NCBI RefSeq assembly: GCF_947501665.1 | Contig: NZ_CANMWS010000027.1 | Span: 1 to 64,000 of the forward strand | Direction of reading: 5' to 3' | DNA from: an uncultured Shewanella sp. | Lineage (GTDB): Bacteria; Pseudomonadota; Gammaproteobacteria; Enterobacterales; Shewanellaceae | DNA: 64,000 bases | Shown: piece by piece, positions 1 to 8,300 of the stretch | How the letters are laid out: each line of letters begins with the position of its first letter | How positions within the stretch are numbered: the first letter of the stretch is position 1 | The notes under the pieces: model-generated | The model's input: the letters and a program-made list of their open reading frames with translations, nothing else | Told to the model about the DNA's origin: nothing | Databases searched by the model: none | Made by a program: the position numbers and the translations under genes

Positions 1-2987
1 CTTTACCTGAGCTAAACCCTGAGGAAATGGCCGAATGTCGCACATTAGGTGACATTGTCAGTTACTTAAACAGTCAACTTTGTACAAATTCGTTAGAAAT
101 GGATAGTCATTCTCCTCAAGAGGAGGAAAAAATAGATGTAAAAGTGATGACTGCTGACAGTTTACCTTTATCTTCAACCATCAGCAGTCAGATAGAGTTA
201 CCTAGTCATAGTGAAGTGGTATTAGCACCGCTTCCACCTTTAGTGGAACAGACATTAAATATTTACCCACAAAATGCCTGCATTATTATTGTAGATGATG
301 GTCATAATGCCGGGGCTTTGGCAGAAAAGCTGCGATTACAGCATTTGCAAATTGCTGTGATCCGTTTACCAGAAGGTGAGCCTCAATCTCCTTTGAGTTC
401 TGAAGTGGAAAGCTTTCAACTTAAAAGCCAAGATGAAGTGGGTTTGAGGGAAACACTTGCTTATATATCTCACTCTTTTAGTCAAATAGCTGGGTTGGTT
501 TATTTGCAGCCTTTATCTCAGTCCGTCTTAAATGACGCTGAATCGCTGTTGGTATTAAATAAAAAGAGTTTGCGTCAGCTTAAGCTGGTCTTTCTATGGG
601 CTAAATTATTACAGTCTGAATTAACGAAAGAGCATGGTAATTCAAGATACTGTTTTATGACAGTAAGTCGTATGGATGGTGGGTTTGGGTTAACAAATAA
701 CGCCCAGTTAAATGCAATCGAGCTTAATCAAGGGGGGCTTTCAGGACTCTGCAAAACAATGAATCATGAATGGCCTGATGTTTTTTGCCGAGCGTTAGAT
801 ATTACTCCTGAAATGGATGCTCAAAGTGTGGCTCAGGCAATATTATTTGAACTATGCGATCAGGATGTGAGCCTTACTGAAGTGGGAGTGACATTGTTAG
901 GCCGTTTTAATCCCGTCTTGAATACTGTTTTAGATAAAAATGAAGCGATGAGAGTTGAAAAGCGAACCAGTAAGCCTGTTAGTATCAATTCAACGGATAT
1001 TATTTTAGTGACTGGTGGAGCAAAAGGGGTAACCCAGACTTGTGCATTAGCGCTAGCAAAGAAAACACAAGCCCACTTCATACTTGCCGGGCGTAGTGAG
1101 TATCTTCCTTTAGTTGATAGGCCTGCTTGGTCAGAAAATACAGATCTCGATAATTTACAAGCAGCGGCGATTACCTTTATGCAAACTCAGTCTGAAAAAG
1201 TGACCCCAAAACAAATAGCACAACTCATTGAGCCTATAAAAAATGCTCTGAAGATTGATTTAGCATTACAAGCTTTCAAGGAAGTGGGCGCCAGTGCTGA
1301 GTATGTGAGCATGGATGTTACTGACTCTTATTCTGTTCGTACTCAATTATCCAATTATACCAAAGTGAGTGAAAATCAATCGTTAGAGCCACATTCTTGT
1401 ATTACTGGGGTGATTCACGGTGCTGGGGTATTAGCTGACAATTATATTCAGAATAAAAGCTTAGATGAATTTGATAGAGTATATGACACTAAAGTCAAAG
1501 GACTCGTATCTATAATGGAAGTTATTGATCCCCAAAAATTAAAAGTGTTGGCTCTCTTTTCATCTGCGGCGGCATTTTATGGTAATAAAGGGCAAAGTGA
1601 CTATGCAATGGCGAATGAGATTTTAAATAAAATAGCCTTGCAATTGTCTGTTTCATTGTCTCAAACAAAAGTAATGAGTTTTGATTGGGGACCTTGGGAT
1701 GGTGGCATGGTCAATGCCGATTTAAGAAAAATGTTCATTGATAGGGGAGTCGATGTGATCCCACTTGAGTCAGGAGCTGAGCTCTTTACGCGTCAATTGG
1801 TGAGTTCACATCATGTGCAGCTTGTTGTAGGTAGTTCCATGCAAGGAAGTGCCAAAAAACAGGTACCTCAACCGCTCACCATGACCCCTGACAGCCTGAA
1901 TGACCGATATCAACATGAAGAGTATAAAGACAATCAAGGTCAAAATGGTACTGTACAAGTGCTTTCTGATCTTGAGAAAAATACTGACATTAAGCCCCTG
2001 ACAAGGGCGATAATTTTAACCCGTAGACTGAATTTGGCTACTTTACCGATTGTGCTTGATCATTGTATCGGCGGTAATCCTGTATTACCTGCTGTATTTG
2101 CTATTCAATGGATGCGAGAAGCTGCAATTTCTTCATGTGGGTTAGCCTTTGATGATACGCATCATGTGCAAGTACAGGTTGAAGATTATCAACTGTTAAA
2201 AGGCATTATCTTTAATTTGTTTGAAGATCAGCTCTTGAAGTTAACGTTAATGCCAGATGGTGATGGAGATAAATATCAACAAGCATTAAAAGCAGAATTA
2301 TATTGTAATGACAGGCCTCAATCGAGTGCACGCTTGATAGTGAAAACGATAAAGGCACTAGAGGAAGATGAGCAACCTTCTTTGATGGATAGGTCAGCAT
2401 TAGCATTCGATAATGAGAATGATAATGTGCTAGATGCCAGTCAATTTTATCAGCAAGGTGTGTTATTTCATGGTCCAAGATTACAAGGGATCACCGCTGT
2501 GCAACATATCAATGATACATTTTTGTTGGCGTTATGTCAGCTACCTCTGGTGAATGCTCGTGACAGTGGTTGTTTTACCCCTTGTTATGAATGGGGAGGC
2601 TGTCAGCCTTTTGCGGAAGACTTGTTATTACAAGCCATGTTAGTTTGGGCGCGATTTAAATATGAAGCGGCAAGTTTACCAACAAGTATCGGGAAGCTGC
2701 TTACTTACCAGCCTTTTCAACAAGGTGAAAAAGGTGTTTTGTTACTTGAAGTGATAGAGCATTCGTTTCATCAATTAAAAGCGAATGTATCTTTATATCA
2801 TCAAAATGGTGAATTAAGTGCAGTGCTAAAAGGTGCGGTTGTTACAATCAGTGATAGTTTAAATGACGCATTTTTATCTAATACTTTGATAACGAATGAG
2901 ACACTTGTTGAAGCCAAAAGTTATTTAAACTCCAGTATGTCCTTGTCATCGTCTTCACAACAAATACAGGGACGTGAGAGCATATGA
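1..2987 (+). CDS. pfaA: PUFA synthase subunit PfaA, 3' part (KR and C-terminal dehydratase-like region)
   Basis: The frame is open to the left edge (codons from base 3), so this is the C-terminal part of a larger megasynthase. The first residues (LPELNPEEMAECRTLGDIV) look like the tail of an acyl carrier protein domain. A ketoreductase domain follows: nucleotide-binding motif TGGAKGVT near nt 1011, HGAGVLADN near nt 1420, and the catalytic Ser/Tyr/Asn region SSAAAFYGNKGQSDYAMAN near nt 1560-1615. The last ~300 residues (VLDHCIGGNPVLPA near nt 2060 onward) match the dehydratase-like region that ends PfaA proteins. In the family, PfaA is KS-AT-multiple ACP-KR-DH and carries the growing chain in cytosolic synthesis of EPA or DHA. 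The KS, AT and ACP array lie outside the window. It overlaps pfaB by ATGA, indicating translational coupling. The identity is very secure from the downstream pfaB-C-D. Confidence 0.96.
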   Translation, partial: LPELNPEEMAECRTLGDIVSYLNSQLCTNSLEMDSHSPQEEEKIDVKVMTADSLPLSSTISSQIELPSHSEVVLAPLPPLVEQTLNIYPQNACIIIVDDGHNAGALAEKLRLQHLQIAVIRLPEGEPQSPLSSEVESFQLKSQDEVGLRETLAYISHSFSQIAGLVYLQPLSQSVLNDAESLLVLNKKSLRQLKLVFLWAKLLQSELTKEHGNSRYCFMTVSRMDGGFGLTNNAQLNAIELNQGGLSGLCKTMNHEWPDVFCRALDITPEMDAQSVAQAILFELCDQDVSLTEVGVTLLGRFNPVLNTVLDKNEAMRVEKRTSKPVSINSTDIILVTGGAKGVTQTCALALAKKTQAHFILAGRSEYLPLVDRPAWSENTDLDNLQAAAITFMQTQSEKVTPKQIAQLIEPIKNALKIDLALQAFKEVGASAEYVSMDVTDSYSVRTQLSNYTKVSENQSLEPHSCITGVIHGAGVLADNYIQNKSLDEFDRVYDTKVKGLVSIMEVIDPQKLKVLALFSSAAAFYGNKGQSDYAMANEILNKIALQLSVSLSQTKVMSFDWGPWDGGMVNADLRKMFIDRGVDVIPLESGAELFTRQLVSSHHVQLVVGSSMQGSAKKQVPQPLTMTPDSLNDRYQHEEYKDNQGQNGTVQVLSDLEKNTDIKPLTRAIILTRRLNLATLPIVLDHCIGGNPVLPAVFAIQWMREAAISSCGLAFDDTHHVQVQVEDYQLLKGIIFNLFEDQLLKLTLMPDGDGDKYQQALKAELYCNDRPQSSARLIVKTIKALEEDEQPSLMDRSALAFDNENDNVLDASQFYQQGVLFHGPRLQGITAVQHINDTFLLALCQLPLVNARDSGCFTPCYEWGGCQPFAEDLLLQAMLVWARFKYEAASLPTSIGKLLTYQPFQQGEKGVLLLEVIEHSFHQLKANVSLYHQNGELSAVLKGAVVTISDSLNDAFLSNTLITNETLVEAKSYLNSSMSLSSSSQQIQGRESI

Positions 2988-5329
2988 GTGTCAATAATCT
3001 TGATGATGGTAGCTTGAAACCATCTAAAAAGGCATTACGTATCGCGCTTTTTATTCAAGCAAACGATGTGCGAGATGCAAAAAAGCAGCGCTTGCCTGTA
3101 GAGGAAGCTAATTTTAAGGCTTTATCAATGGATATCAGGTGTGTGGTAGCATTTGAACAAGATCTAGATTCAGCGATTCAAGCGGTTTGTTGCGGTAATG
3201 GTGTCAAGCTGATTATGCCAGAATATACTCTTATAATGTTACCGGCATTAAAAGCGGCTAAGTTAAAATTACATCCCCATGCTTTATTATCAGCGTTTCA
3301 ATGGCAATCGGTGCAAAGAGGAAGGGCGTATCAGGTTTTAGAACAACAAGCCATTAAACAAGTGAGGGGGGAAACTCATCACAGCGACATTAAAAGTGTG
3401 TCTTATGATGATTTAAATAGTGAGCAAAAATGCCTTCAATTCTGTCAGTGGGTTATTAATTTAATGAACCGGACATTGGTGACAGAAACACAATCACATT
3501 TTTGGTTTAGAGCGCCCTATAAGCCCCGCATGGTGGCAATGAATTTTGGTTTTTCAGAAGACAACTTAACGACGCTACCTGAAATACAGCAACAATCTTG
3601 TATTATTTTAACCCAAGGAACCTATCAGACACCTGCTAAGTCTTTAATCCATTCAGAGCAATTATTTTTTATTTTCAACGGCCATAATCAAAGTGAATTG
3701 CAACAAGCCTTAGTGAGATTAACACAATCGTTGGCAATAGATGATGTGTGTGTATTGACGTTGATGGCAGAAAATTTACGAACTTATGTAAATATTGGGC
3801 AGGGATCATTTTTTTCAGTGGTACTTCAAGCCACATCGATAAGTGGGCTTAAACAAGAAATAGACAATGTATTCAAAGCTATTCCTAAGGTAATAGCGGC
3901 TAAAGGTCGTTATCGAACACCCAGTGGTAGTTGTTTCTTTGCCAAGCCATTAACCGATGTTGGTTTAACTTTCGTTTACCCTGGCGTGGGTACAGTTTTT
4001 GACAAAATGCTAAGCCAGTTACATGAATATTTTCCTGAATTGTATCAAACTCTAGAAGGTGAGGGTGACTTAAGAGACATATTACAGTCAGAAAAGATTT
4101 ATCAGGATATTGAGTTAAATGAGCTGTCTTTTGAGGAGAAGAAAAAAGAGTCCCAGTGGGATAAGCTCATTAGTATTCGTCGTAGCAGTGCGGATGAAAA
4201 AGGCATGAGCTTGGCAGAACAAGCCATTTCAGGTGTGGGGAGTAGCTATTTACTCACTAAACTATTAACACGAGAATTTGATATCACGCCTCGTTTTGCT
4301 ATGGGGTATTCTATGGGCGAGGTGTCGATGTGGGCTTGTTTAGGTGTTTGGAAAAACCCTTATGAGATGGTGGAAGACACATTTACAACGGGTCTATTTT
4401 CTTCAATGGTGTCAGGCCGTTTAGATGCAGTCCGAAAAGCGTGGGGATTAAAGGATGAAGGGCAGTTCAATCAAGTAGTGGCGAATAAGGAAAATGATCC
4501 TCAAAGCGTGAACTGTGATAGTAAAGCGCATGAACGTGATGAATTACATCAAGATAAAGTATGTTGGGGGAGTTTTTTATTACGGAAACCAGCGAAAGAA
4601 ATTAATGCCATTATTGATAATTACCCTCGTGTTTATTTAGCCATTAATCAAGGTGAAACTTGTATTATTTCTGGTTGTGAAGAAAGTTGTAAGGCGCTGA
4701 TTAGTGCATTAGGCACAAAGGCGATGACCAGTTCAGGTGTATCTGCGATGCACACAGGGCCTGCAATGTTAGTACATCAAGAAACCTATGATTTTTATTT
4801 ACGTCCTTTGAATGATTTTTCACAACGACCCTTCTTGTACGATCAGCCACATCATGTGTCAACCAAGACGTCCAATGACACTGTCGATCCGACCCAAATT
4901 ACTTTTATTAGCTCGCAGTTAAAGCGGGGCATTCACTACAAGCATAATCCCTTTTGTGGCAAGACCATTGCGAAGTCAGTGGCGGATAATCTATGTTATC
5001 CACTTGATTTTCCAAAACATGTTGAAAATGCTAGACGCTTGGGAGCCAACTTGTTTTTAGAAGTGGGTGCAGATAAGCAAAATACCATTTTGATTAATCG
5101 TATTAATCAAGCTGATTCCGTCGATGACAAATGTGATGCCATGGCTGTCAACAGTCGTGCTGTCGATGACGTGAAGGGTTTATTGAATATTATCGCTCAA
5201 TTAATCAGTCATCGAGTGCCATTGAGTTTAAAAGTATTGCAACGGAGTGTGGGTACGTTATTGGCCGATAAAGCAAATGACGCTATTGAATTACCGCACG
5301 CCTCAAGCCCTTTGGAAAAGCAACAGTAG
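2984..5329 (+). CDS. pfaB: PUFA synthase subunit PfaB, acyltransferase
   Basis: This 781-residue protein sits between pfaA and pfaC, with its ATG overlapping the pfaA stop by four bases. The acyltransferase domain is in the middle: the nucleophile elbow GYSMGE (Ser443) follows a family-typical stretch (YPGVGTVFDKM, about residue 335), and a later GPAMLVHQETYDFY segment (about residue 590) is the usual second part of the fold. The N-terminal third shows no clear catalytic motif, consistent with the degenerate ketosynthase-like region known in PfaB. In the family, PfaB is the subunit most closely linked to whether the product is EPA or DHA. I recall Moritella-type (DHA) PfaB as longer, which would favour an EPA-type enzyme, but this is inference from length alone. 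Confidence 0.95.
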   Translation: MSVNNLDDGSLKPSKKALRIALFIQANDVRDAKKQRLPVEEANFKALSMDIRCVVAFEQDLDSAIQAVCCGNGVKLIMPEYTLIMLPALKAAKLKLHPHALLSAFQWQSVQRGRAYQVLEQQAIKQVRGETHHSDIKSVSYDDLNSEQKCLQFCQWVINLMNRTLVTETQSHFWFRAPYKPRMVAMNFGFSEDNLTTLPEIQQQSCIILTQGTYQTPAKSLIHSEQLFFIFNGHNQSELQQALVRLTQSLAIDDVCVLTLMAENLRTYVNIGQGSFFSVVLQATSISGLKQEIDNVFKAIPKVIAAKGRYRTPSGSCFFAKPLTDVGLTFVYPGVGTVFDKMLSQLHEYFPELYQTLEGEGDLRDILQSEKIYQDIELNELSFEEKKKESQWDKLISIRRSSADEKGMSLAEQAISGVGSSYLLTKLLTREFDITPRFAMGYSMGEVSMWACLGVWKNPYEMVEDTFTTGLFSSMVSGRLDAVRKAWGLKDEGQFNQVVANKENDPQSVNCDSKAHERDELHQDKVCWGSFLLRKPAKEINAIIDNYPRVYLAINQGETCIISGCEESCKALISALGTKAMTSSGVSAMHTGPAMLVHQETYDFYLRPLNDFSQRPFLYDQPHHVSTKTSNDTVDPTQITFISSQLKRGIHYKHNPFCGKTIAKSVADNLCYPLDFPKHVENARRLGANLFLEVGADKQNTILINRINQADSVDDKCDAMAVNSRAVDDVKGLLNIIAQLISHRVPLSLKVLQRSVGTLLADKANDAIELPHASSPLEKQQ

Positions 5330-5372
5330 ATTATTATTGGCTTAATCATCATTGTTTAATGAGGAGAAGTTT

Positions 5373-8300
5373 ATGCCACCCCACAATAAAAAAGCGTTAC
5401 ATCAATTACCGTTTTTATCTCATGAAGATGTGAATAAAGGCAGTAAAATTGCGATTGTGGGCTTAGCTGCACTCTATCCTGAAGCGAAAGATGTGGAGAC
5501 TTTTTGGCAGAATTTATTACAAAAGAAAGATGTTCGTTCTCCTATATCAGCTCAGGAATTGGGTGAAAATGTTGATGATTATAGGGGCAAGAAAGGAGAA
5601 AATGATCGTTTCTATTGTGATAAGGGAAGCTATATCAGGCAGTTTGAATTTGATGCCAGTGGCTATCAAATGTGTGAGGATGAATTACACGCTTTAGATC
5701 AGAGTGTTCAATGGGCTTTAGATACAAGCCGCCGTGCGTTAATAGATGCAGGTATCACTCTCACGCCCAGTGGATTAGAAAAAGTGGGCTTGGTCATGGG
5801 AGCGTTATCTTTTCCAACGAGGCAATCGAATAAATTGTTTTTGCCTTTATATGACAGAGTGATTGAAAAAGCATTAAAAACACGTTTTAAATTGCAGCAT
5901 GGGCATAGGTTGACATTGACTGAATCGATGCAGGTGAAAGAGGTTGATTTTCAGCATTCTCCTCATTGCCATTATGCTCAATTAGTGGCAAAAGCGTTAG
6001 GCTTAGGTGGTGTGAACTTTAACTTAGATGCAGCCTGTGCCAGCTCTGTTTATTCCCTTAAATTGGCATGCGATTACCTTAATCAACAAAAAGCGGATGT
6101 GATGCTCGCTGCGGCGGTTTCTGGTGCCGATCCGTTTGTGATTAACATGGGGTTTTCAATTTTCCATGCTTATCCTGATAATGATATTTCTATTCCTTTT
6201 GATCCTCGCAGTCAAGGTTTGTTTGCCGGTGAAGGTGCTGGTGTTTTGGTATTAAAAAGGCTTAAAGATGCGATTGAGAGCCATGATCATATTTATGCCG
6301 TTGTCGATGGCGTGGGATTATCCAATGATGGTAAAGGTCAATTTGTACTGAGTCCGAATAGTAAAGGGCAAGTAACCGCCTATGAGCGTGCATATCGTAC
6401 CAGTGCGATAGCGCCAAAAGATGTGGAAGTGGTTGAGTGTCATGCAACGGGTACACCTTTAGGGGATAAAGTTGAGCTGACTTCTATGGAGCAGTTTTTT
6501 AGTGATAAATTAGCGGGAAGCTCGGCCCCATTATTGGGGGCGGTGAAATCAAATCTAGGGCATTTACTCACAGCCGCTGGCATGCCGGGGATCATGAAAA
6601 TGATCTATTCCATGAATACAGGTAAGTTACCACCCAGTATGCATATTGAGCAGGCGATGTCATCGCCCAATGGCTTGTTTTCTGAACATTCATTTTTTGA
6701 TGATGTTATTGATTGGCCTGTAAAAAATAATAAAAACGAAAAGCATGCAGGGGTTTCTGTATTTGGGTTTGGTGGTTGTAATGCCCATTTAGTGATGTCG
6801 TCATTTCAGCCTGAGATGATGGAAGAAAGTATTCATCTTGGTTCTGAGCAGGTAAGTTCTTCAATGGGGTATCAAAGGGAAAGTGAGCCCGGTAAGCCCT
6901 TATCGATTACAGGAATAGCAGCGCATTTTGGTCCTTTTGATGATATCAATAGTTTTGATCGTGCAATTCAAAATTATCAACATGGATTTATTTCATTACC
7001 TGAAAAGCGCTGGAAAGGAATGGATAAACATGCTGATATTTTAGTTGATTTTGGTTTGAAAGCTGTCCCTAAAGGGGCATATATCGATCGCTTTAAGTTG
7101 GATTTTTTGCGTTTTAAATTGCCGCCAAATGAAGATGATAGATTGATCCCACAGCAATTACTCTTAATGAAAATGGCTGATGAAGCTATTCGTGATGCCG
7201 GTCTTAAAAGTGGGCAGCATGTTGCGGTATTAGTAGCGATGGAAGCGGAACTGGAGTTACATCAGTTTAGAGGGCGGGTTAATCTTCATACACAACTGAA
7301 AAATAGCTTAGATAAACAAGGTATTTCATTAACGAATGAAGAATATTTAGCATTAGAAGCAATCAGTATGGACAGTATTTTACCTGCGGCTAAATTAAAC
7401 CAATATACAAGCTTTATCGGTAACATCATGGCTTCTCGTGTGGCGTCTCTTTGGGATTTTTCTGGGCCAGCTTTTACGGTATCAGCGTCTGAGCAATCCG
7501 TGACTCGTTGCTTAGAAATTGCAAAGCAATGGTTTAAGCATCAAGATGAGAAAGACCCTTTGGAAGCAGTGGTGATTGCTGCGGTTGACTTAAGTGGCAG
7601 TATTGAAAAAATTTATGCGACAGCACACTGTCAACCCGTTGCGATAGATCCCAATCCTGTATTGAAGCCTCAAGAGTCAGCCGAGATGTCTCACTCACCT
7701 AACTGGAATGTGGGCGAAGGTGCGGGAGCGATTGTGTTGCAAATAAAAGAAGATGCGAAGCTTGATCATGTTTATGCTGACCTACTTGAATGTGTTTCAA
7801 AGGTGAATATTTCAGAGAATGAGAACAATACTGATATATTGCAGTATGTGAGTGCTAAGGTGTCAATGATTGAATCAAGTGTTGCTCCGAGCTCACAGGC
7901 TCAGCAATTAAGCAAGCAGTTAAATACATTCCTGTCTCAGCTTCCTCAAGCCCAATATTCAAAAGTCAGCGATAGGATTGGACATACCTTTGCAGCAGCA
8001 GGTATGGCAAGTTTACTGCATTTATTACTTAAGTTGCGTGAAACCCCCATTGAACAGTCTTGTGGTGACGAGGTGAATGGCTTAGTCAATATTATGAGTG
8101 AAGACGAGCAATCGTTACTCATCTTGACCCAAACAAAACCACATCAGCAGGCACTGAATAAGCGTCTTTTACAAGGGGGAAATGTTCATGAAGACCGAGC
8201 ATTGAATAAACCTGTTGTTCAATTAATGAAAGAGGTTGTGTTGGGAGGAAAAGATATTTTCCAGACTCTTTTGAATGCAGAACTTAATAATGAAGCGGGT

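Noticed and set aside
5352..5372. TTG start extending pfaC by seven residues
   Set aside because: AGGAG at 5362-5366 lies correctly before ATG 5373, and the extension overlaps that site.
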